A stretch of 7,937 bases of DNA. Origin: Verrucomicrobiia bacterium (lineage in GTDB: Bacteria; Verrucomicrobiota; Verrucomicrobiia; Verrucomicrobiales; Akkermansiaceae). The notes below the pieces were generated by a model. It ran no database searches. It was not told the DNA's origin and was given only the letters and a program-made list of their open reading frames with translations. The first letter of the stretch is position 1. Each line of letters starts with the position of its first letter. A program made the position numbers and the translations under genes. This document shows, one piece after another, positions 1 through 5,572 of this stretch. The stretch is taken from the NCBI GenBank assembly GCA_947460915.1, contig CANHKJ010000134.1:1-7937 (forward strand), given 5' to 3'.

Positions 1-81
1 TAGCGAAGCCATCCGCTAGTGCAAGGCAAAAAGAAGGGTAGCGAGCAGGAAATTGGAAAAATTACGCCAAATCTTTCATTT

Positions 82-2073
82 TTAGAATACTTTACGCAAA
101 ACTAAGCCGGTGCGGCTCGGCACATAGAGCCGCAATTTCCCGAAATTACCATTCTCCGTCGCCACAGTAAATCGTTGATCCGCAGCAACGCGATCATGAC
201 CACCATACTGTGCTGCATCCGTGTCCAGCACCAATTGCCACACACCACTCTCGACCCATACAGGCCAATCGCTAAACGATTGCGTCCCGTGAAAATTCAT
301 CACAAACAGCAAATCACCGCGTTTCCACGCGAGCGTCTTATCATCGTTGTGCTCACTCACATGCTCCGCCTTGGCATCAAACCATTTGGGCTCGCGCAGC
401 AATTGCATCATCGCTCCATCAAAGTCGCCGAGCCCTTTGTAGCGCAGATCTTCCCGATCTCGCAAACTCCACTGACGCCGCGCATGTTGGTAGCTCCAGC
501 CGTTGCCCTCGCGCGGGAAATCAATCCATTCTGGATGCCCAAACTCATTTCCCATGAAGTTCAGATAGCCGTGTCCGGCCGTACCAAGCGTCGCCAAGCG
601 CGCCATCTTGTGCAAGGCCACTGCGCGTTCTGCCCGCAGGTCGCCGGAATGGATTTCCATCCCTGTGTAGATCGAGGCATCTGCCATCGCAAAAAGAAAG
701 GACTTGCCGCCGACCATCGCCTGATCATGGCTTTCTACATAGGAAATGATCCGCTCATCGGCGCGGCGATTGGTCAATTCTCCCCACATCCAGCCCATGT
801 GCCAGTCCTCCTCACGCATGTCTTCCGCGCACTTGAACCACATGTCCGGCACACCCATTGCCAAGCGATAGTGAAATCCGCAACCGCCCTGCTTGCGCGG
901 CGCGCACAACCCCGGCATGCCACTCACATCCTCCGCGATCGCCATGCTCTGCGGCTTCCATTCATCCATCAAGCGCGTCGCCAAGGTCAAGTAGTCGATC
1001 GCATCCTCATCGGTTCGACCATGAAAATAATCACCATAGCCGCCAAAGCCCGCACCAAATCCATGATCCCGATACAACATCGAGGTCACACCATCAAAAC
1101 GGAATCCATCAAATTGATACTCCTCCAGCCAGTAGCGGATGTTCGATAACAAAAAGTGCCGCACCTGCGGTTTCGCATAGTCAAAACACCGCGAATCCCA
1201 GACCTCATGGTAGCCGCGCCCACCATCGTGGAAAAACTGATACGGTGTGCCATCGTAGTGCGAGATCCCCTCCACCGCATTGCGCACCGCATGCGAGTGC
1301 ACCAAGTCCATGATCACCCGCAAGCCCATACCATGCGCGGCATCGACCAACTCCTTCAGCTCATTCGGCGTGCCGAATCGCGATGACGGCGCGAAAAACG
1401 AACCTACATGATAGCCAAACGACCCATAATACGGATGCTCCTGCACCGCCATCAACTGCACGGTATTGTAACCAGCACCGACGATGCGTGGCAGCATGTG
1501 CTCGCGGAAATCCGACCACGTGGCGATCCCCGCCGCCTCCGACGACATCCCCACATGCGCTTCATAAATGATCGGCGGCAGTTGGTTGTTCGGCGTCGTG
1601 TGTTTCCATACATGCGGGATTTCCTCCCACACTTGTGCCGAAAAAACATTCGTCGCAGGATCTTGCACCACGCGTCGGCCCCAGGCCGGCAATCGCTCAC
1701 CTTGACCACCTGGCCAATGCATTTTCACCCGATAATGCTGGCCGTGCTGCAATGCCTCAGCGGGCATCACCAATTCCCAACACCCACTGCCCTGCGCTTG
1801 CGCGAAAAATTCTCCACGCTCCTGCCAATCCGAAAAATCACCCACCAGCACCAAAGCCGTAGCATTCGGCGCCCAATCGCGATACACCCACGCGCCATCC
1901 GCTCGGCGATGCAAGCCAAAGTGCTTGTGCCCCTGCGCAAAGTCCGCCAAATCCCCACCAATCTCGCGCACGATGCCTGCAATCCGCGCGCCGCGCTCCA
2001 CAAACACCCCACGCCACGGCTCCAACCAGGCATCTTGGGGAAAATCATCAACCGGTGCTCCCGCGCGTTTCAT
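82..2073 (-). CDS. glgB: 1,4-alpha-glucan branching enzyme, eukaryote-like GH13_8 type
   Basis: Cytoplasmic enzyme that cuts alpha-1,4 glucan chains and rejoins them as alpha-1,6 branches in glycogen. The 663-residue protein has an N-terminal CBM48/E-set module (about 48-150, with YRDWAPNATALVLVGDFSDW) and a GH13 barrel from about 165. Catalytic residues are visible: region I DLVHSH (256-261), nucleophile D327 in FRFDGVTSM, acid/base E381 in IAEDVSGM and transition-state stabiliser D450 in YVESHDQA. A C-terminal beta-sandwich runs from about 560. Motifs such as IYEAHVGMSS, LNFMGNEFGHPEWIDFPREG and YHARRQ-like YQHARRQW match the animal/plant-type branching enzymes rather than the E. coli type. 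I chose the ATG at 2073 because AGGA lies 8 nt upstream; in-frame ATGs at 2082 and 2109 lack this spacing. The gene is complete and GC-rich. No other glycogen gene is in the window, so its partners are elsewhere. Confidence 0.95.
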   Translation of the reverse strand: MKRAGAPVDDFPQDAWLEPWRGVFVERGARIAGIVREIGGDLADFAQGHKHFGLHRRADGAWVYRDWAPNATALVLVGDFSDWQERGEFFAQAQGSGCWELVMPAEALQHGQHYRVKMHWPGGQGERLPAWGRRVVQDPATNVFSAQVWEEIPHVWKHTTPNNQLPPIIYEAHVGMSSEAAGIATWSDFREHMLPRIVGAGYNTVQLMAVQEHPYYGSFGYHVGSFFAPSSRFGTPNELKELVDAAHGMGLRVIMDLVHSHAVRNAVEGISHYDGTPYQFFHDGGRGYHEVWDSRCFDYAKPQVRHFLLSNIRYWLEEYQFDGFRFDGVTSMLYRDHGFGAGFGGYGDYFHGRTDEDAIDYLTLATRLMDEWKPQSMAIAEDVSGMPGLCAPRKQGGCGFHYRLAMGVPDMWFKCAEDMREEDWHMGWMWGELTNRRADERIISYVESHDQAMVGGKSFLFAMADASIYTGMEIHSGDLRAERAVALHKMARLATLGTAGHGYLNFMGNEFGHPEWIDFPREGNGWSYQHARRQWSLRDREDLRYKGLGDFDGAMMQLLREPKWFDAKAEHVSEHNDDKTLAWKRGDLLFVMNFHGTQSFSDWPVWVESGVWQLVLDTDAAQYGGHDRVAADQRFTVATENGNFGKLRLYVPSRTGLVLRKVF

Positions 2074-2215
2074 AACTGACATCCTACCAGCCCCCACCCC
2101 AAACCACAATCAAAACCACTGGCATCGCGGGAACTTTGCAAAATCATGCAGCCTCATCAAATCATGATTTACCCAGGAAAAATTTGACGAAATCCCAGTC
2201 ACGCGTTCGGCTGAT

Positions 2216-2245
2216 CCATTCTGTTGTCTACCATTCTGCTGTCTG
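2216..2245. repeat. Tandem repeat, two 15-bp units
   Basis: CCATTCTGTTGTCTA (2216-2230) is followed directly by CCATTCTGCTGTCTG (2231-2245), 13 of 15 identical. It lies 23 nt beyond the stop codon of the 2269-2817 gene and 5 nt from GTTCGGC (2205-2211), in the last putative cassette border before glgB. It could be slippage or part of a folded recombination site. Confidence 0.6.
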
Positions 2246-2260
2246 GTCTCAATACGTCAA
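2233..2260 (-). promoter_or_regulatory. Possible sigma-70 promoter towards the branching enzyme gene
   Basis: On the minus strand, TTGACG (2260-2255) is followed after 16 nt by CAGAAT (2238-2233), giving 5/6 and 4/6 matches to the -35 and -10 consensus. It would give a leader of about 150 nt before the glgB start at 2073. The -10 lies inside a tandem repeat, so the match may be chance. A perfect 12-bp palindrome AAATCATGATTT (2159-2170) lies downstream of it and could be an operator. Both are inferred from pattern only. Confidence 0.2.
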
Positions 2261-2268
2261 CTTTTTCT

Positions 2269-2817
2269 TTATTGGGCTTTACTGCGCGGAGTTGTATAAA
2301 GTGTCTCCAACTGCAATGGGCTTTCGGAAATTCGAATCGTCCTGCGGTATCGATACGCTGCTGCTACAGATTCCTCAGTGGCCTTTTCTCCGAACGGGCC
2401 ATTTGTTTGAATGATCAAGGTGTGATTGTTGTGCCAGCGGATTGGTCGCGTCTGGTAATCGTTATCATCAGTTGGCACAAGGATCAGCTGTTTGGATCGC
2501 ACCGAAAAGAGAAACGTATCATACATGTATGGTCCGCTCGTCCTAACGCTAAATGCCACATATCGTCCATCCGCCGACCAAGAAATGTTTTCGGCAAACG
2601 AACCTGACTCCAACTCAGGATGCTTCACAGACGAAAGAAGCGCTTCGCCGCTTCGACTCACGATCTGAAAATGGTGATCGCCCTTTGCTGTGTCGCCGAT
2701 GTTCCTGACTGCATTCGAGCCATCGAGAGAAGAGTAAAGCACCTTGTCCTCGACGGCATCGCTCGTGTCTAAACTCGTGAAGAAGCAGAAAAGCAGGAGG
2801 GTGATGTATTTTTTCAT
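2269..2817 (-). CDS. Exported protein with a TolB/PD40-like beta-propeller segment
   Basis: The 182-residue protein starts with a signal peptide (MKKYITLLLFCFFTSLDTSDA, one residue beyond 20 omitted here as V22), probably cut after A21. At 76-92 it has NISWSADGRYVAFSVR, the typical strand-turn-strand of a WD40-like (PD40/TolB) propeller blade, and a second weaker blade may follow at 125-140 (PIRWHNNHTLIIQTNG). There is room for only two or three blades, so it cannot form a full propeller alone; it may be a fragment of a larger ancestor or a partial domain that associates with others. An in-frame ATG at 2847 would add ten residues, but it would bury the signal peptide. No Shine-Dalgarno is seen. 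Function is not recognised; periplasmic location is inferred. Confidence 0.65.
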   Translation of the reverse strand: MKKYITLLLFCFFTSLDTSDAVEDKVLYSSLDGSNAVRNIGDTAKGDHHFQIVSRSGEALLSSVKHPELESGSFAENISWSADGRYVAFSVRTSGPYMYDTFLFSVRSKQLILVPTDDNDYQTRPIRWHNNHTLIIQTNGPFGEKATEESVAAAYRYRRTIRISESPLQLETLYTTPRSKAQ

Positions 2818-2862
2818 TAGGAATTCGACAATCATGCTGTGGCCCATGCTACCTGTCGCACC

Positions 2863-2882
2863 GTGTCAGTTTTGTATGACAC
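2863..2882. repeat. Short inverted repeat GTGTCA/TGACAC
   Basis: GTGTCA (2863-2868) and TGACAC (2877-2882) are perfect complements with an 8-nt gap. The repeat lies about 45 bp upstream of the start of the 2269-2817 gene and 35 bp past the stop of the preceding one. It may be an operator or weak hairpin; it has no U-tract, so a terminator is unlikely. Confidence 0.35.
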
Positions 2883-2914
2883 AAATGCTATCCATTACGT
2901 TGGATGTGCCTTGA

Positions 2915-2923
2915 TTCTTAGCC
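2915..2923 (-). other. Cassette-border motif GGCTAAGAA
   Basis: GGCTAAGAA on the minus strand is identical to nine bases of the motif directly upstream of the 4815-5240 gene. Here the TAA of the motif is the stop codon of the 2918-3442 gene. The preceding four bases are AAAA rather than GTTC, so only the second half of the motif is kept. Confidence 0.35.
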
Positions 2924-3442
2924 TTTTCGCGGTTGGATTAGTTTTGCATCTAAATAAGTCATCGTAAAGCCATCCTTGTTATAATTGTATTTCCAGTGAA
3001 TGAGGAGATCAAAACGACTTCGCTGGGCTGATCGTTGTTGATTGATCTCGGTCAATTTGTATTGGAATGTAATTTCTTTTGGTTTTGTTCCTTCCGGTAT
3101 GGGGGTCATGCCTTGGGAGGCTGTATTCAATGCCCACGCATAGAAAAATCCTTCGGATAACTGATTTTGCACATCATCCTCGCTCATGCCAATTTTGAGC
3201 TTCTTGATTCGGTCAGGTAGAGCATCAACCATAGCCGAGTCGACATAATACTTCATGTTGATTACTCCTTTTGCACGCAGATACTCGTCAGAATGCCACT
3301 CCTTGACGGACTTTAAGTAGCTGTCTTCTTCAATGTAAGTGATTGAAGCATCTTTATACCACTCAATGCCATCAACGAAACTCGTTGTGATCATTGAGAA
3401 TACCACCATCATTCGAAGACCGTAATTTGGATTCGTGATCAT
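2918..3442 (-). CDS. Hypothetical protein with a BamE/SmpA-like motif, probably exported
   Basis: The 174-residue protein has a short hydrophobic stretch after a charged start (MMVVFSMITTSFVDG, 11-25) that may act as a signal peptide or anchor. LKIGMSEDDVQNQL at 82-95 resembles the helix-turn 'G-M-[ST]-x-x-x-V' signature of small BamE/SmpA-type lipoprotein domains, and beta-rich sequence follows (ITFQYKL, RFDLLIHWKYNYNKDGFTMTY). No lipobox cysteine is present. The BamE resemblance rests on one motif and may only mean a similar fold. The start at 3442 follows AACATG with no Shine-Dalgarno; an internal ATG at 3412 is an alternative. The gene is AT-rich compared with glgB. It stops inside the GGCTAAGAA border motif. 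Confidence 0.6.
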   Translation of the reverse strand: MITNPNYGLRMMVVFSMITTSFVDGIEWYKDASITYIEEDSYLKSVKEWHSDEYLRAKGVINMKYYVDSAMVDALPDRIKKLKIGMSEDDVQNQLSEGFFYAWALNTASQGMTPIPEGTKPKEITFQYKLTEINQQRSAQRSRFDLLIHWKYNYNKDGFTMTYLDAKLIQPRKG

Positions 3443-3470
3443 GTTATTTGGCTGCCGTCAAAGGCCTTTT

Positions 3471-3558
3471 AACCGCTACCGGGAGCTCCCCTCCGCTTTT
3501 GGTTGAAGTTTGTCGCTACCCTCTGACTTCGACTCGGGGCGGGTAGCAGGTTGCCCAG
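3471..3558 (-). repeat. 86-bp attC-like hairpin element, copy 1
   Basis: Positions 3473-3558 align without gaps to 4112-4197 with 75 of 86 identical bases. The ends are inverted repeats with one unpaired base: AACCGCTACC (3471-3480) against GGTAGCAGGTT (3542-3552, A3548 bulged). Read on the minus strand, the element has AAC at its 5' arm and GTT at its 3' arm (GGGCAAC and GTTAAAA), the invariant triplets of integron attC ends. It encodes the tail and TAG stop of the 3476-4081 gene. GTTAAAA fits GTTRRRY at 6 of 7 positions; GGGCAAC fits RYYYAAC at 5 of 7. Confidence 0.6.
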
Positions 3559-4081
3559 CGCCGACTTGTTGGCGTTTTGGGAGAAAAGTCACGGTTCCCC
3601 TGCGAAGCTTGCCTGCTATAAAGAGCTCAACATCCAGAGTGATCACATCAAAATTTTCAGATGAGCACTTCCATTTGAACTTATAGTGCTTCGACATATT
3701 CCGGCCGATTCTTGACTGTCCCATATCCGTGAGAAGACGCGCTTCGTGTCCATCTCCAAAACTCTCGAGTTCTTGTCCATTAAATCGGAAACACCTCGGG
3801 AAAAGGGTTCTAGGCGTATCTGAATATCCATCATGGTCAATATCGGTTGATGGCGGGCAATCAATCGCCTGCGAACTGTCGTTGACGACGTATACGTTCA
3901 AGTCCACGTCGTCGCCTTTTGCAATTCGGTTGGTAGTTGGAAGAACGACAAGATAAATATCCAAATGGAGGGCTTCGATTTTCAGGTCCTGTTTGATTTC
4001 CTTAGACGAGAGGCGATTGCTCTCTTCGTCTGCGAGACCACAGACGCAAAGTAAGATTATTGACAATAGAATGGTTTTCAT
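3476..4081 (-). CDS. Hypothetical exported protein with a DxDxDG loop and repeat-encoded tail
   Basis: The 201-residue protein has a clear signal peptide (MKTILLSIILLCVCGLA, cut before D18). The middle is beta-rich (DIYLVVLPTT, DDVDLNVYVVNDSSQAIDCP), like an Ig-type or BsuPI-like sandwich, though no family is certain. DIDHDGYSD at 80-88 matches the DxDxDG calcium-binding loop seen in EF-hands, dockerins and thrombospondin-type-3 repeats; a single loop is present. The last 28 residues (GAGQPATRPESKSEGSDKLQ onward) are low-complexity, hydrophilic, and encoded by the 86-bp repeat; the same tail ends the otherwise different 4115-4690 protein, so it probably comes from the DNA element and is not part of the fold. 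Its start lies within GTTAGTCGCAAAAAATG, which resembles the other cassette starts. Function unknown; a periplasmic or secreted location is likely. Confidence 0.65.
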   Translation of the reverse strand: MKTILLSIILLCVCGLADEESNRLSSKEIKQDLKIEALHLDIYLVVLPTTNRIAKGDDVDLNVYVVNDSSQAIDCPPSTDIDHDGYSDTPRTLFPRCFRFNGQELESFGDGHEARLLTDMGQSRIGRNMSKHYKFKWKCSSENFDVITLDVELFIAGKLRRGTVTFLPKRQQVGAGQPATRPESKSEGSDKLQPKAEGSSR

Positions 4082-4105
4082 TTTTTGCGACTAACGTATT
4101 GGCTT

Positions 4106-4197
4106 GGCAACCCGCTACCGGGAGCGCCCCTCCGCTTCAGGTTGAGGTTTGTCGCTACCGTCCGGCTTTGACTCAGGGCGGTTAGCGGGTTGCCCAG
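4106..4197 (-). repeat. 86-bp attC-like hairpin element, copy 2
   Basis: Second copy of the element at 3471-3558. Its inverted ends are longer: GGCAACCCGCTA (4106-4117) pairs perfectly with TAGCGGGTTGCC (4183-4194), then one bulged base and CC/GG. On the minus strand the arms read GGGCAAC and GTTGCCA; the AAC and GTT cores agree with attC sites but GTTGCCA matches GTTRRRY at only 4 of 7 positions. It supplies the tail and TAG stop (4115-4117) of the 4115-4690 gene at the same point of the element as in copy 1. A single unpaired base in each stem recalls the extrahelical bases of attC hairpins. Confidence 0.65.
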
Positions 4198-4690
4198 TGT
4201 CAGCTTGTTCTGTCTTCTGGTTCCATGGCGCGGACTCGGGATTCACAGGATTACTCCAAACTACGAGTTTCCGGAACTCGTCTTGGTCCTGACACATAAA
4301 TACAACCCCAAACCGCAAGATTACTCCTGATCTGGCTGCTGGGATTGCTGTCATCTGGAACTCTTGCTCAGGCTCCAGATCAAATGATCCAACGGCATGA
4401 TTTGAAGTCGTTTCTTCATGCCAACCCTTGGCTGGGCTGATTGAATCTTCAATTAGGCACCACTGCTGCGTAACCTCTCGCCAGAAAGTTACTTTCCCGT
4501 GACCGTAGTTGCGCACATCAATCATATATTCAGCTCTATCAGTTGCCGGAGTAGCGCAGACCTCGACTAGAATCTGATCATACTGATCGAATGTACTTTC
4601 ATGGGACTCGTCGCCCCTAGGCTCTTCGCTACCGGTGTCCCTGCAAGCAACGGTAGCTAATGCGGCAATCACGAGGCTGAGATATTTCAT
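4115..4690 (-). CDS. Hypothetical lipoprotein with repeat-encoded tail
   Basis: The 191-residue protein begins MKYLSLVIAALATVAC, a lipoprotein signal peptide with Cys16 as the likely acylated residue; the -3 position is Thr, not the preferred Leu, so the lipobox is imperfect. An acidic linker (RDTGSEEPRGDESHEST) is followed by a beta-rich domain with three cysteines (45, 78, 133) and many aromatic residues (VTFWREVTQQWCLIED). No family is recognised. The last 28 residues are the repeat-encoded tail, 20 of 28 identical to that of the 3476-4081 protein, while the rest of the two proteins shows no similarity by eye. The start at 4690 is about 50 bp downstream of a tandem palindrome (4739-4765) that could regulate it. 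Membrane-anchored location is inferred. Confidence 0.65.
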   Translation of the reverse strand: MKYLSLVIAALATVACRDTGSEEPRGDESHESTFDQYDQILVEVCATPATDRAEYMIDVRNYGHGKVTFWREVTQQWCLIEDSISPAKGWHEETTSNHAVGSFDLEPEQEFQMTAIPAARSGVILRFGVVFMCQDQDEFRKLVVWSNPVNPESAPWNQKTEQADTGQPANRPESKPDGSDKPQPEAEGRSR

Positions 4691-4716
4691 AATATGTGAA
4701 CGCGCGGCACCGGATG

Positions 4717-4731
4717 TTTCTTAGCAGAACG
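4717..4731 (-). other. Cassette-border motif GTTCTGCTAAGAAA
   Basis: On the minus strand, GTTCTGCTAAGAAA (4730-4717) matches GTTCGGCTAAGAAA upstream of the 4815-5240 gene at 13 of 14 positions. It lies 26 nt before the ATG at 4690. GTTCTGC can pair at 6 of 7 positions with GCCGAAC (4847-4841), which sits near the 3' end of the previous gene, so the two could bound a folded site of about 124 nt. Confidence 0.45.
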
Positions 4732-4738
4732 ATGAGTA

Positions 4739-4765
4739 TCCACATAATGTGTCCACATAATGTGG
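4739..4765. repeat. Tandem palindrome, 2 x TCCACATAATGTG
   Basis: TCCACATAATGTG occurs twice in exact tandem (4739-4751 and 4752-4764). Each unit contains the 5-1-5 palindrome CACATAATGTG, and the pair is framed by CCACAT and ATGTGG, so the whole 4740-4765 is almost symmetrical. It sits 49-75 bp upstream of the 4115-4690 start, as a two-site operator would, and also within the putative recombination site between two cassettes. Either role is inference. Confidence 0.6.
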
Positions 4766-4814
4766 CTGTCCCTTATTTCATTGGAATTACGTGAGATCAT
4801 CGAGAACAAAAGGG

Positions 4815-5240
4815 CTAGTGTGGGTTGCCATCCACGGCCTGTTCGGCAGGCTGTCTTAGCTGCCGCTGCGCTGCCAGATCCGGAAGTAGTTGGGAGAGTA
4901 GCAAGATGCAATAGCTCGCATACAAGGCGAAGAATACGGCTGCGAGAACGATTGCTGCACCAAATAGCTCCTTCCGGAATGCGGGTCTCCAAAACGACAC
5001 GAGCAAAGCAGTGATAAGGCAGCCTGGAACCCAAGGTGCCAGCTCGCCAAACCATCTCAGCATGAGTAGATGAGCAGGAAGGAGCATTCCTGCGAAACGG
5101 AAGGGCTCGATCAGTTCCTCTATCCGTCGTGTATGATGTGCAGCGAAGGGTAGAATCGATGCGACGAAGGCGATGCTCCATGCGACCCACCAGAGCAGGT
5201 TACACAAGCGGTCTCTTGGTGTTGTTGTCGTTTTTCCCAT
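4815..5240 (-). CDS. Small four-helix inner-membrane protein, unknown function
   Basis: The 141-residue protein has four predicted membrane helices at about 13-34 (LLWWVAWSIAFVASILPFA), 47-63, 68-85 and 93-118 (GAAIVLAAVFFALYASYCIL), with positively charged loops (HHTRRIEE, WRPAFRKE). The C-terminus (AAQRQLRQPAEQAVDGNPH) is polar and is encoded across the GCCGAAC core of the putative cassette border. I recognise no family. The ATG at 5240 directly follows GTTCGGCTAAGAAA, so there is essentially no space for a Shine-Dalgarno within the cassette. An overlapping reading frame (4687-5190) was rejected because only this frame gives a coherent membrane protein. Confidence 0.6.
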   Translation of the reverse strand: MGKTTTTPRDRLCNLLWWVAWSIAFVASILPFAAHHTRRIEELIEPFRFAGMLLPAHLLMLRWFGELAPWVPGCLITALLVSFWRPAFRKELFGAAIVLAAVFFALYASYCILLLSQLLPDLAAQRQLRQPAEQAVDGNPH

Positions 5241-5255
5241 TTTCTTAGCCGAACA
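5241..5255 (-). other. Cassette-border motif GTTCGGCTAAGAAA
   Basis: GTTCGGCTAAGAAA (5254-5241, minus strand) abuts the ATG at 5240. It matches the motif at 4730-4717 in 13 of 14 positions, and its GTTCGGC is the exact complement of the GCCGAAC copies at 4847-4841 and 2211-2205. It would be the first (attI- or attC-derived) border of the array. Confidence 0.45.
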
Positions 5256-5300
5256 GTATATATTAGGAGGATCACGCTGTGGTATATTTCACACACTGAT

Positions 5301-5329
5301 TTGACAAATTGAAAAAACAGGCTTTTAAC
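5301..5329 (+). promoter_or_regulatory. Possible sigma-70 promoter towards the TonB receptor
   Basis: A consensus TTGACA (5301-5306) is followed after 17 nt by TTTAAC (5324-5329), a 4/6 match to the -10. Transcription would begin near 5336 and leave a leader of about 245 nt that includes the Fur-like palindrome. A second promoter overlapping the palindrome is possible but not clear. Confidence 0.3.
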
Positions 5330-5549
5330 TGATATTGCAAGGAAAAATCATGCTGCCCTCTGTCTCGTAAAAGTCATCGCCTTACGCGATTGCCGATCAG
5401 CGGAAAGGCATGACAGTTTTGAGCGAGGTGTTTTGCGCGTGATAGAACGACGTTTTCATGCGAAATTCCCATCGGAAGTTCTCGGATCAGTTCGAGCGAC
5501 GCCCACGAAATCTCTACATTTTTCTCTTTTTCATCACTTTTTTCTTGCC

Positions 5550-5572
5550 TTATTGAGATTGAATCTCAATAA
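5550..5572. promoter_or_regulatory. Fur box, perfect 23-bp palindrome
   Basis: The half-site TTATTGAGATT (5550-5560), a central G (5561) and its exact complement (5562-5572) form an 11-1-11 palindrome without mismatches. The inner 7-1-7 core, TGAGATT-G-AATCTCA, is close to the Fur consensus TGATAAT-N-ATTATCA, with the TTGAGA start common in Gram-negative Fur sites. It ends 10 nt before the ATG of the receptor, so binding of iron-loaded Fur would block transcription or early elongation. This points to iron-repressed expression of the receptor. Confidence 0.75.

Larger units (their letters stand above)
2205..5255 (-). mobile_element. Putative integron-like gene-cassette array (no integrase in window)
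   Basis: Five short, mutually unrelated genes lie head-to-tail on one strand, each in its own block of about 520-710 bp, between two ordinary chromosomal genes. Their borders share DNA: an 86-bp hairpin element ends two genes (near 3476 and 4115), and GCTAAGAA occurs at three borders (5249-5242, 4725-4718, 2922-2915), in two of them extended to GTTC[G/T]GCTAAGAAA. GCCGAAC, which can pair with GTTCGGC, occurs at 4847-4841 and 2211-2205, near the 3' ends of two genes. One-gene units with a folding site at each 3' end and no internal promoters are typical of integron cassettes or of clusters of attC sites lacking an integrase. Against this, the core sites only partly fit RYYYAAC and GTTRRRY. The outer limits given are approximate. 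Confidence 0.4.

Noticed and set aside
1..81. 3' end of a neighbouring plus-strand gene (possible stops at 17 or 37)
   Set aside because: Too short to show any coding signal; a small TAGCG/CGCTA stem at 1-18 is equally compatible with a weak terminator.
175..2079. Long plus-strand open frames opposite the branching enzyme gene
   Set aside because: They are antisense shadows of a GC-rich gene, rich in Arg, His and Pro, with no domain or start signal.
2216..2245. CRISPR repeat
   Set aside because: Two adjacent 15-bp units without spacers; no cas genes in the window.
3471..4197. Textbook attC sites
   Set aside because: Hairpin arms and AAC/GTT ends are present, but the full RYYYAAC/GTTRRRY pair is not met, so they are reported only as attC-like.
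4687..5190. Minus-strand frame of 167 codons overlapping the membrane protein gene
   Set aside because: It reads through the tandem palindrome and the putative cassette border and gives an Arg/Ser/Thr-rich product with no fold; the 4815-5240 frame gives a coherent four-helix protein.
5336..5549. Riboswitch in the leader of the TonB receptor
   Set aside because: Small stems exist, but none of the conserved boxes of cobalamin, TPP or other common riboswitches was seen.
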